Positions 6,668 through 14,150 of a DNA stretch of 64,000 bases are shown one piece after another. The position numbers were made by a program, and so were the translations under genes. The notes under the pieces were generated by a model that saw only the letters and a program-made list of their open reading frames with translations, searched no databases and was not told the origin of the DNA. The stretch lies in NCBI RefSeq assembly GCF_001956045.1, contig NZ_MRTH01000036.1, forward strand, positions 1-64,000. The letters run 5' to 3'. Source of the DNA: Paenibacillus sp. FSL H7-0331. GTDB taxonomy: Bacteria; Bacillota; Bacilli; Paenibacillales; NBRC-103111. Numbering within the stretch: the stretch's first letter is position 1; each line of letters begins with the position of its first letter.

Positions 6668-7657
6668 TCAATAAAAGGATGGACCGAAAATTTCTTTCCA
6701 CTTTCTTATTGACCTCTCATTTTCTCCATTGCTTTCAAAATTTCTTGCCTCAATCGCTTTTTGATAGTCTATATTTGCCCTGTTACTTATTTTCAATTTT
6801 TCTGCATAGGACAATTTATTCAAATCTCCTTGTATCCCCTTTGGATCATCTAAATCATAAAATATAACAATACTAATATGACCAAGTATTTTCTCAATCT
6901 CAATATCAACATATGGACTAGCTTTTGAACTATTATTTTCGTAGTAATTTAGAATCATATTTTCCAATAGATAAGATGGTATTGAAGGCATAGTTGGTCG
7001 TGTGTTCCAAAACTTAATTATTCTAATTACATTTAACACATTACCATCATGATATTGATTAATTATTGATGATCTTTTAGCATCAATTCTTGGATCAGTT
7101 TTTTTCCAATTTCCATCACCATCAGGAATTAGGTAATAATCTTTATCATAATGATCCTTTTGTGTAAAAAAACAAGGAACAATATCAAAATTCCAAATAT
7201 AGGTTGCTAACTTTAATGTTACAGCCTCTTGATTACGCTTTACATTTGCTGAACCATATTGGGAGACTTGCCTAAGTCTGCTAATTATCTTATTTATTAT
7301 TTTCCTTGAGTTTAAAACATTGGTTCCATCATTACAAAAAGCAGAAAGCTTATTGTCTGTTACAAATATCTTTACATGATCATAATAAATTTCATAGTAA
7401 GAACCATATGCTGCGCTAAAAGCAATCATAAGGTCAATGTCATCCAATTCTCTTATTTTTGTTTTTCTTGCAAAAGAACCAGAATAAATATTTTTCTCAG
7501 AATATAGCTCAGGAAATGTGATGTCCTTGATAGGAAAATCGTTGATTTGTTTCATCAACCAATCCCTACTTTTTCTTGCCATATTAGTCACTTCTGAATC
7601 TAAGTTAATTACATTTTTTTGAAAATCATCAAATGCTGTAATAACCGTTCTTGCCAT
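6668..7657 (-). CDS. CBASS CD-NTase (cGAS/DncV-like nucleotidyltransferase)
   Basis: A 329-residue nucleotidyltransferase. The catalytic signature is complete: G60-S61 in YSGSFARKTKIRELDD, the metal ligands D73 and D75 in DIDLM, and the third aspartate D158 in WNFDIVPCF. The C-terminal half is helical and of the OAS/SMODS type. Such enzymes make cyclic di- or trinucleotides on phage infection, which activate a partner effector, here the S-4TM protein encoded immediately downstream. No cap2/cap3 or HORMA/TRIP13 genes are present, so this is a minimal (type I-like) CBASS. ATG at 7657 has GGGGTGA ahead of it. The nucleotide product cannot be predicted from sequence alone. Confidence 0.9.
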   Translation of the reverse strand: MARTVITAFDDFQKNVINLDSEVTNMARKSRDWLMKQINDFPIKDITFPELYSEKNIYSGSFARKTKIRELDDIDLMIAFSAAYGSYYEIYYDHVKIFVTDNKLSAFCNDGTNVLNSRKIINKIISRLRQVSQYGSANVKRNQEAVTLKLATYIWNFDIVPCFFTQKDHYDKDYYLIPDGDGNWKKTDPRIDAKRSSIINQYHDGNVLNVIRIIKFWNTRPTMPSIPSYLLENMILNYYENNSSKASPYVDIEIEKILGHISIVIFYDLDDPKGIQGDLNKLSYAEKLKISNRANIDYQKAIEARNFESNGENERSIRKWKEIFGPSFY

Positions 7658-7988
7658 CGATTCACCCCATATTAGCCGTACTTATGTATAGATACAAACA
7701 CTCATTCCCCTTTTATAATACCACAAAATATTGCATTAATTTACAATTTAATTTAAATAATCATAATTAAAATCCCTGAAAATATTTTAATATTGTTTTT
7801 GATTCCCTGATATGTTGCTTTTAGTGAACTGTAAGTTAGCCATACGAGATAAGACTCTTGCCGCTACCTCATTTAATTCTATTTTTCGTGTTTTCATAGA
7901 TTTCCAATATCATATACGATTGGAGATTATAGACTATCAGCGGCACATGGCAAATGAAAACCAGTCGTGGCTTTTACATTATAAAAGT
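7658..7988. other. AT-rich intergenic region upstream of CBASS
   Basis: About 330 bases, very AT-rich, with no convincing gene on either strand. It should contain the CBASS promoter; TATTAT and TATAAA at about 7705-7720 (minus strand) could be a -10 region, but no good -35 is seen. Confidence 0.5.
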
Positions 7989-8252
7989 TTAACTGATTCG
8001 GTTCTTCAAATCCTGATTAATAAATTTTTCCCAACCAAGTTCCTTAATTGCTTTCCCGTCTGGTTCTGTTACTCTTCCAAAATTAAAAAGAGTGCTCTCT
8101 TCTTTATTAAAATAACTTTCTGGATTATCCCATTCCGCTTCACATTCATTGCAGTAAACTAAAAATTTATTAGTAGCAATCTCCTTAACAATTACTACCC
8201 ACCCCTGTTTGCAAATATGACAAGTAGCAATTGGATACTGTTTTAATTGCAT
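7989..8252 (-). CDS. Small zinc-ribbon-like hypothetical protein
   Basis: An 87-residue protein starting MQLKQYPIATCHICKQGW. Two CxxC pairs (CHIC and CNEC, about 21 residues apart) suggest a zinc ribbon. The rest is short and rich in charged and aromatic residues. The start at 8252 is preferred to 8285 because AGGAG lies eight bases before it. Function is unknown. Proteins of this size and type are often strays or immunity-like genes in islands. Confidence 0.65.
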   Translation of the reverse strand: MQLKQYPIATCHICKQGWVVIVKEIATNKFLVYCNECEAEWDNPESYFNKEESTLFNFGRVTEPDGKAIKELGWEKFINQDLKNRIS

Positions 8253-8390
8253 TTGACAAACTCCTATCTGGCAGGATACTAACAATGATTTTATTAGGAT
8301 TTAGTTGGGCAATTATCTCAATAGAGTTTAATACTTCTCCGTAACCATTTGGACCACCTTGTAATCCATTGTTAATATAAGAAATGATTC
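8241..8390 (-). pseudogene. Possible gene fragment
   Basis: The minus-strand frame just after a TGA reads IISYINNGLQGGPNGYGEVL, then IEIIAQLNPNKIIVSILPDR, which looks protein-like. It has no start or ribosome site and overlaps the front of the zinc-ribbon gene in another frame. It could be the decayed 3' part of a lost gene. The family is not recognised. Confidence 0.3.
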
Positions 8391-8452
8391 ATATTTCAAC
8401 ATTTCCAGAAATCTAACAAAGAAAGAATACAGGCTATTTCATCTGTTTTATT

Positions 8453-8635
8453 TTATGACCTATCCTTACTAAGCATTTCAATTACTTTATCAAGCTTCTT
8501 GCCTATTTCAACATCATTTTTCTTCTTCCAATTAAAGTACCTTATTCCGCTGATCAACGCAAAAACTAGTAATACTACCATTAGCAACGAAATGACTTGC
8601 ATTAAAACAGTTATGATTGAAAACGAATAACTCAT
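8453..8635 (-). CDS. Small single-pass membrane protein
   Basis: A 60-residue protein: a hydrophobic stretch of about 25 residues (TVLMQVISLLMVVLLVFALI), then basic KKK and a short amphipathic tail with KKLDKVIEMLSKD. The layout resembles small DUF4083-type membrane proteins. ATG at 8635 has AAGGAG nine bases upstream; the longer frame to 8737 has no such site. Function unknown. Confidence 0.55.
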   Translation of the reverse strand: MSYSFSIITVLMQVISLLMVVLLVFALISGIRYFNWKKKNDVEIGKKLDKVIEMLSKDRS

Positions 8636-8767
8636 ATCATATTTCTCCTTCTCAGATACGATTGGTCTTACATAAAACTTCTCTTTTATTGAAATATCCA
8701 TGCTTAACCCTATCAGATTCTTCTTCAAGCATTCCACGCTGTCTAGCCCTATTCAAGAAATATGTAC

Positions 8768-8983
8768 TCATCTGGCACATTCAGCAATTGCTCTTTCTTC
8801 GCGGCTGGAATGAGTATGATTGCACCATGCTTCCTTGAGCAATTGAACATACTTTTTACTATGCGCTCCAACTATGTACTCCAACCAAGGCTTCTGCATC
8901 CAAGGACAACAATATAATTTCTTCCCATATGGGATACCAATTGCCATTGAAGCTCTCCAAACTTCTCCACTCTGAAACTCCAT
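8768..8983 (-). pseudogene. Fragment of an unrecognised protein
   Basis: The 71-residue frame has a protein-like composition (SGEVWRASMAIGIPYGKKLY, CPWMQKPWLEY, REERAIAECAR). It lacks a good ribosome site and ends abruptly before an IS-type remnant. I read it as a truncated gene, but a short real gene is possible. The family is not recognised. Confidence 0.35.
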
Positions 8984-9121
8984 TCTCTGTGTACCTTAGG
9001 TTACGGAACAGTTTGCTAGCGTCATCAGACACTTAGGCTACTAAAGTCCAGATTCTTCATTGCTGAGATCTGAATATCTTTGGACTGCCCTATCAATTGA
9101 GAACAAATTGATCGAATTGAA

Positions 9122-9454
9122 GACAATTGCTATTATGCGTCGATGTATAAAGCTCGCTGGCAGATCGAAGTCTTTTTTCACTGGATCAAGTAGCGTTTAA
9201 ACCTGGCAACGCTATTCGGCACCACCTTAAATGCCGTCTATGGCAAACTATTTACCGCTTTATTGGTCTATGTCCTACTCACATGGTTGTTTGACGCCGT
9301 TTCCACGGGAATGCCTCGGCATGCAAGGCTCTCATTTGTTCAGTTTTCACGCTTTTTCGTTCTTGGTAAGTTACCCGTTGAATGGATCGTTTATATTCAG
9401 CGCTTCATTCAAACGTATGTCTCTGTTGAGGTTAGAGTTACAAAATCTGGTTAG
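9122..9454 (+). pseudogene. C-terminal remnant of an IS4-type transposase
   Basis: The + frame reads YASMYKARWQIEVFFHWIK, an in-frame TAG at 9191-9193, then RLNLATLFGTTLNAVYGKLF, TALLVYVLLTWL, ARLSFVQFSRFF and FIQTY, ending at TAG 9452-9454. Y-x-x-RWQIE-FFxWIK is the conserved C-terminal (Y-R-E) region of IS4/DDE transposases. Everything upstream of it, including the other catalytic residues, is missing, and no terminal inverted repeats were found. Confidence 0.8.
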
Positions 9455-9469
9455 TTAGCAGGTCTGTTA

Positions 9470-10438
9470 CTACTTAATTGTTTCTTCCGTTGTCCATAAT
9501 ACATCACCGCTTTGAGCTAATTCATAGATCTTACTGACTTGGGCTTTAGATTTGGTTACGACGTTACCATCACGATTGAAATAATAAGTAATCCGTCTTA
9601 TCCCACCATATTTACATGAATCCTCTGTTTGGATACTGATAGCAGGGTCGTCAACTGTTTTAGGTTGCTTAATAAGAGTGTGGGCTACTTCGTCAATCCC
9701 TGTCCATTTTCTAAAAGCGCATTGTTTCTCACGATTTTCATAGAGTTCATAGTCCCAGATATTTTCGTATAGCTTAATTCTTAATAAATCCTCTGAAAAC
9801 TCTATGTTCTCATAGCAGTTTTTGAATCCAGTAAGTATTTCTTTAGGTATAAATTTAAAATATTCTTTTCCGAACCACATAGTCCAAGATGAACCAAACC
9901 AAGCCCCGTCCGTATAATGATGATGTCCTGGATTTGCCTCAACATCAACAATTTCTTTATCTGGAAACATAGGCTTTGGAATCAGCTTATAATTCGATAA
10001 ACTTTTATTCTTTAAAGTAAAATATTGAACATCCATATTATTCTGCCAAAAATTATCTTCCGCAGAGCTCATAAACGATACGATACCACAATGCTCTTTC
10101 ATAACGTTACTTACATATTGTATTACATCATCGACGATTCCTTGGTCAAATTTAGTTTGTATTCTTCCAGTAATCATACTACTGCTAACGCTTTTTTTAA
10201 AAATAAATAACTGCCGTTTTTCTTCAACAGAAAGAACAAATCTGTTTCTCTTCTCAAACTCCTTTTTAATTGCCCTAAAAAATTTAGTTCTTTCATAAGG
10301 AATCAAATTGGCATTAGTTAGGTTGGACCCTCTCATACTAAGGGGGATGAATAATTCAAAATTTTTAAAAAGTGATTCTACCATCGATTCATTAACTACT
10401 TGATTACTTAAAATGATCTCAAAATTTAATTCAGCCAT
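9470..10438 (-). CDS. Hypothetical protein
   Basis: A 322-residue soluble protein of unknown family. Visible features are a charged N-terminal half with a KKSVSSSMITGRIQ segment, a His-rich stretch NPGHHHYTDGAW in the middle (about residue 168-180) followed by aromatic-rich sequence, and a C-terminal part with CKYGGIRRITYYFN. No signal peptide or membrane segment. The ribosome site GGAGGAG is ~12 bases upstream. Its neighbours are a zinc-ribbon gene upstream and an IS remnant downstream, which place it in accessory cargo. Confidence 0.65.
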   Translation of the reverse strand: MAELNFEIILSNQVVNESMVESLFKNFELFIPLSMRGSNLTNANLIPYERTKFFRAIKKEFEKRNRFVLSVEEKRQLFIFKKSVSSSMITGRIQTKFDQGIVDDVIQYVSNVMKEHCGIVSFMSSAEDNFWQNNMDVQYFTLKNKSLSNYKLIPKPMFPDKEIVDVEANPGHHHYTDGAWFGSSWTMWFGKEYFKFIPKEILTGFKNCYENIEFSEDLLRIKLYENIWDYELYENREKQCAFRKWTGIDEVAHTLIKQPKTVDDPAISIQTEDSCKYGGIRRITYYFNRDGNVVTKSKAQVSKIYELAQSGDVLWTTEETIK

Positions 10439-10508
10439 TTTATTTAGTACTCCTCCAAGTTACAAGCCACTTCAATACGTTCAAAAAAGTCCTCCTAATA
10501 AAACTTAT

Positions 10509-10952
10509 TCATTTAATGCCATCTTCAAGCCTATTCCTTAACTTATCTATTCCTTTCGATAGTTCTTGACGATTTTTCGCATTCTTTAACCATTCAGGTA
10601 ATCTACTTGCCAAACTCTGATTTTTATATGGGATGCGTTCACGTAATGATGAATTGATGTAGGTATCTAAAAAATTTAAATGCTCTATGTTATAAGCCCA
10701 AAGAACATTCCCGCAACAGTTAGTTCTTAACCAAAGATTTAGCCCCATGAAAGTACCGTTACTCCCTGATCCTATTGTTGGATTAGACAAGATACCACAA
10801 CGACTACATATCAGCTTATATTCATAATCTACATCTTGTATTTTTACGGCATTTGCACATTTCATGCACGAGGGACATTCTATTAGAACCTCCGTCTTGA
10901 ATAGAAAGTCATGTACCCTCTCGCCTGTATCTATGAATCTTGAATGGGTCAT
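10509..10952 (-). CDS. Zinc-ribbon hypothetical protein
   Basis: A 147-residue protein with two CxxC motifs, CPSC and CSRC (about residues 26-53), typical of a TFIIB-type zinc ribbon. A middle segment follows with a Cys pair (NCCGN) and a helical C terminus ending DKLRNRLEDGIK. ATG at 10952 has AAAGGAC ahead. Such proteins occur as single genes in many genomic islands; their role is not known. Confidence 0.65.
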   Translation of the reverse strand: MTHSRFIDTGERVHDFLFKTEVLIECPSCMKCANAVKIQDVDYEYKLICSRCGILSNPTIGSGSNGTFMGLNLWLRTNCCGNVLWAYNIEHLNFLDTYINSSLRERIPYKNQSLASRLPEWLKNAKNRQELSKGIDKLRNRLEDGIK

Positions 10953-11184
10953 AAGCTCGTCCTTTTATTTTAGATGTTTTATTGATTTCTGATCAAAAGA
11001 AAACCGTTCATGGACAGAGTGGTTTATTGTACAATCATATCCATTTTGTTCAGGAACTCGATTTTCTTTTATTTAGGCTTTTTACGTAAATAATGTTGCT
11101 TTTATAAAAGCAGAGTTTTAGAAGCTATGTATTGATTTTATAGGATTTTTACTCATAATAGAAACTAAGGGAGATGATTTTACG

Positions 11185-11562
11185 TTGATTGAAAAGAATG
11201 TCAACACGACAGTTTCAGGAGATTTAATTGTTACCCATCTGATTGGCAAGATAAATGCAGAGGACGTTAATGAATGGTTTAATGATTTTGAACAAGTATG
11301 TCAGCAATTCATTTCCGAAGGTCGGAAATACAGATTGTTGGTAGATAGAAAAGGATACACCCCAGACCATTTTTCTGTTCAGAAAAAATGGAAAGATAAA
11401 TTCTTCAATGAAACCATTCTAAACCATAGCAAGGCAATAGCATTTCTCCTTGAAGAAGGCGAAATATTGAACTACTTAAAGCAATCCAACACAAAAGAGT
11501 CTGTAAAATTTTTCGATAATTATGAACAGGCAACCAAATGGTTGAATGAATATTCAATATAA
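11185..11562 (+). CDS. STAS/SpoIIAA-like protein
   Basis: A 125-residue protein of alternating strands and helices (LIVTHLIGKINAEDVNEWF, RKYRLLVDRKGYTP, KAIAFLLEEGEILNYL, KFFDNYEQATKWL). This resembles the SpoIIAA-like STAS fold used in small regulatory proteins. It starts at TTG 11185 behind GGGAGATGA. It is one of the few + strand genes in the island and ends just before a clear terminator. The family assignment is from pattern only. Confidence 0.55.
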   Translation: MIEKNVNTTVSGDLIVTHLIGKINAEDVNEWFNDFEQVCQQFISEGRKYRLLVDRKGYTPDHFSVQKKWKDKFFNETILNHSKAIAFLLEEGEILNYLKQSNTKESVKFFDNYEQATKWLNEYSI

Positions 11563-11574
11563 GAGTTTTTATTG

Positions 11575-11603
11575 AACCAGTTGATCACAACCAACTGGTT
11601 TTT
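11575..11603 (+). terminator. Rho-independent terminator
   Basis: AACCAGTTG (11575-11583) pairs perfectly with CAACTGGTT (11592-11600) and is followed by T residues. It lies 13 bases after the stop of the STAS-like gene. Confidence 0.8.
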
Positions 11604-11671
11604 CATGCCCATTTGAACCTATAATATCATTGACTCAATCATAGCCACAATTTTTAGAAAAGAGCCTTTAT

Positions 11672-11935
11672 TTAAGAATGTGGGACTGGTTTTAGGTTTT
11701 TATCATTCATTCTCGCCCACCATCGTGAATCATGTCCGTAGTAGATATCGTAAGCCCAAAACTCCTCTGTTTCGTGAAAAATAATATCATCTTCACTAAT
11801 ATGTCCAAGATGTTTCCATCTTTCATTAACCCTTCCATATGCTTCTTCCTTTGTAATACCAAATTCACTTATCATTTTTATTATAATACTATCAATAAAT
11901 TCCGCGGCTTTCATATCCATCTTGAACTCAATCAT
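11672..11935 (-). CDS. Small conserved hypothetical protein
   Basis: An 87-residue acidic protein with a helical N-terminal half (AAEFIDSIIIKMISEFGITKE) and an aromatic-rich end (FWAYDIYYGHDSRWW). I recall similar sequences as stand-alone hypothetical proteins in Bacillales but cannot name a family. ATG at 11935 follows AAGGGGG. Confidence 0.6.
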   Translation of the reverse strand: MIEFKMDMKAAEFIDSIIIKMISEFGITKEEAYGRVNERWKHLGHISEDDIIFHETEEFWAYDIYYGHDSRWWARMNDKNLKPVPHS

Positions 11936-12394
11936 AAAAATACAACCCCCTTATATCCTTACATAATTAACCATCAGAGTATCCCATTCATCCCAACATA
12001 GCATATGTTTCCAATATATCCAAGTGGCTCTGAACACTTAATCTGTTCGTCTGGTAACGTATTGAGCTTAGATAAAAGTTCAATTTTATGTATGCAGCTG
12101 CTCATCAATACCTTATCGATGAAAATGAAAATTTTTTAATAATAAGCACATTTTTTCCACAGAACCCTTCAGAAATTTTCACAAGGTAATTAGTCAAACA
12201 CTTTATAGAAAAAGTGAGATTTGTTAACTCTTTATCGGTAAGCTATAACATGCTCAGCGCGGAAGGACACTTTTATAGACTTATATGAGTATTTTTAACT
12301 GGTTACAGTATTTAATCGGTAGCTTCTACTTCTTCATATTCGATATATGTTTTTATTATCATTTACACCTAATACTCTTAAAATTTATTGTCAA
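11936..12394. other. Non-coding AT-rich stretch
   Basis: About 460 bases with no gene I can support on either strand and no clear repeat. It ends at the left 26-bp hairpin repeat. Confidence 0.5.
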
Positions 12395-12420
12395 GCCTGC
12401 CTAAAGGCAGGCTGCGGAAC
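12395..12420. repeat. 26-bp hairpin repeat, left copy
   Basis: GCCTGCCTAAAGGCAGGC followed by TGCGGAAC. The first 18 bases are a perfect palindromic hairpin. The same 26 bases recur at 13125-13150 in the same orientation, so they enclose the single gene at 12444-13076. Confidence 0.9.
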
Positions 12421-12443
12421 TTGGATGGAATGAAACAAGTTGA

Positions 12444-13076
12444 TCAATGACGATTAAGTATCGTTATCTGAGTTACTTCACCCATGAACTCTTTCAAATC
12501 ATTTACAGAATCCCATTCTACAAGCAAATCAGCAAAGTATAGAATGTTATCTTTGATGAAAGCTGCAACAGAATGTGTTTTACTGTTTATTATTAAGAAA
12601 GCTTCTGCATCTGTTATAGCTGTTTTAAGTAATGTTGCAACGAAAGGCGTAATAGGGAAACTAGCACGTTTCCATTGATACCATTCGAAACTTCCTTTAC
12701 GGGGCTGATATTTCTTTTCAAATTTTGACTCTAATTTTGAGTACGCTTTTGAAGTGGTGAAAGGATCAGAGTACCAATCCTCATCAGTTTTTGCTTCTAC
12801 ACCATACATTGATTTATGGAGAGATTGCTTTGCAAACAGAAATTCAGCATCAGCTTCAATTTTATTTTGAATTTCTAGATACCAACGCATAGTTGCTTTA
12901 ACACTTGTCTCCACCTTGACATTATTAAACTCCAAGCCCTTTTTAAGACTTTCCTTTACCACAAGTTTATTAAGATATGGTTTAAATATTTTCCAGTTTT
13001 TTTCTAAAGAGAATATTTCTTCTCCACTTGAAATTACATCTTTTTTTACATCAATAAAATTTTTCATTGTCAACAT
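12444..13076 (-). CDS. Hypothetical protein enclosed by hairpin repeats
   Basis: A 210-residue soluble protein of unknown family. Its N-terminal half is helical and lysine-rich; the middle has DEDWYSDPFTTSKAYSK and a W-rich patch (GSFEWYQWKRASFPITPF); the C terminus has alternating strands (EAFLIINSKTHSVAAFIKDN). No membrane or signal segment. ATG at 13076 follows GGAGGAAAAGG. It lies alone between two identical 26-bp hairpin repeats, so it may have been brought in as a unit. It is near the primase-like gene but separated from it by the right repeat. Confidence 0.7.
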   Translation of the reverse strand: MLTMKNFIDVKKDVISSGEEIFSLEKNWKIFKPYLNKLVVKESLKKGLEFNNVKVETSVKATMRWYLEIQNKIEADAEFLFAKQSLHKSMYGVEAKTDEDWYSDPFTTSKAYSKLESKFEKKYQPRKGSFEWYQWKRASFPITPFVATLLKTAITDAEAFLIINSKTHSVAAFIKDNILYFADLLVEWDSVNDLKEFMGEVTQITILNRH

Positions 13077-13124
13077 GCCTTTTCCTCCAATGTTTTTCGA
13101 TTGTAACTTTACTATCTATAATCT

Positions 13125-13150
13125 GCCTGCCTAAAGGCAGGCTGCGGAAC
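13125..13150. repeat. 26-bp hairpin repeat, right copy
   Basis: Identical to 12395-12420 over 26 bases in direct orientation (730 bp apart). It could act as a terminator-like structure for the primase gene that ends at 13162, though no T run follows. Confidence 0.9.
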
Positions 13151-13161
13151 AGGAAAAAAAA

Positions 13162-14055
13162 TTATGTGATGCGCTTTTGCATCAACAGTTCATTCCAATC
13201 CTTAAGAACTTTTGGCAAAAATTCATTTACATGATAAATTGGTTCTAACTCCGATTTCACCTTTACAATAAACTCTTTAGCAGGTGCATCATTATCCAAA
13301 GCCAATACTACACTTGCTACTTGCTTATTTTCCTTCAAGAATGTCATGATCATATCTAGATGAAGCCCACCCATTGCTAATAAATAATTCTTCTCTACCC
13401 TGTTTGGGTACATATCCATGAGTGACATTGCATCAATAGGAGCTTCTACGATAATGACCCTTTCACAATATTCCCCAGGTGCAACAACCCAACCATAATT
13501 CATATCAGAATGAGCAGCTCTACCTTTGAAGGCTTTCTCATTATACGTCCCTCTAAAAATAGCTCCTTTTGGATTCCTCATAATGTCATAACAAGGAAAC
13601 ACACAATTATTATTATCATCTTGATAGAGCAAACCTCTATCTAGCATATTTCTTATTGTCTTCATTTTGATTCCTCTAATCTTACATAAATACGCGAACA
13701 AGGAGTTACACCCAGACTTATTTGGCAATATAAACTCACCCTTTTTTTCCTGTTTCGCCAGTGAGAGCCGGAGGCGAGCACCTTCCATGTCATTCACTAC
13801 GCTATCTACATCAAGTAACGCTTCTATAGCATCCTTAAAATGCATACCTAGTATACCTACACAAAAATCAATAGCTTGACCCGACTCATTAGTGCTATAC
13901 CTATAAAACATGTTGTCTTTGATAAATAGTCCGTTATAGCCAACAACTCTATAATCACCATTTTTTTCTGGTTTGAGTTCATAATTATTCTTCTCACAGA
14001 ACTCTATTAGATTTGTCTTACGTGCTTTCTGTTTATCTTCAATACTAATTGGCAT
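13162..14055 (-). CDS. DUF3991/TOPRIM primase-like protein
   Basis: A 297-residue protein. The N-terminal part (GDYRVVGYNGLFIKDN, AIDFCVGILGMHFKDAIEAL) resembles the DUF3991 primase-like segment. The C-terminal TOPRIM domain has the catalytic Glu204 in RVIIVEAPIDAMSL and the DxD pair D254/D256 in VVLALDND. There is no N-terminal zinc finger of the DnaG type. Such proteins are encoded on plasmids, conjugative elements and phage satellites and are thought to prime replication. ATG at 14055 follows AAAGGTGG. Lying just downstream of a P-loop ATPase gene, it probably forms a replication module with it. Confidence 0.85.
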   Translation of the reverse strand: MPISIEDKQKARKTNLIEFCEKNNYELKPEKNGDYRVVGYNGLFIKDNMFYRYSTNESGQAIDFCVGILGMHFKDAIEALLDVDSVVNDMEGARLRLSLAKQEKKGEFILPNKSGCNSLFAYLCKIRGIKMKTIRNMLDRGLLYQDDNNNCVFPCYDIMRNPKGAIFRGTYNEKAFKGRAAHSDMNYGWVVAPGEYCERVIIVEAPIDAMSLMDMYPNRVEKNYLLAMGGLHLDMIMTFLKENKQVASVVLALDNDAPAKEFIVKVKSELEPIYHVNEFLPKVLKDWNELLMQKRIT

Positions 14056-14087
14056 GTATACCACCTTTCATAATTTTAATGAAAAAG

Positions 14088-14134
14088 TAGGTGACGAGAT
14101 TATTCTCTGTAATATAGAAACAGTTCGTCACCTA
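14088..14134. repeat. Inverted repeat between ATPase and primase genes
   Basis: TAGGTGACGA (14088-14097) and TCGTCACCTA (14125-14134) are perfect 10-bp inverted repeats with a 27-base AT-rich centre. The position, between two replication genes, allows a binding site, an origin element or a long-loop terminator. Confidence 0.6.
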
Positions 14135-14150
14135 ACATTATTGGTAATAT

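Noticed and set aside
7812..8162. Plus-strand 116-codon open frame
   Set aside because: AT-driven frame opposite the zinc-ribbon gene; no ribosome site and composition unlike a protein.
9231..9458. Plus-strand open frame over the transposase remnant
   Set aside because: It is in a different frame from the recognisable transposase sequence, which reads through the same DNA.
11732..12001. Plus-strand 89-codon open frame
   Set aside because: Lies opposite the supported minus-strand gene at 11672-11935 and has no ribosome site.
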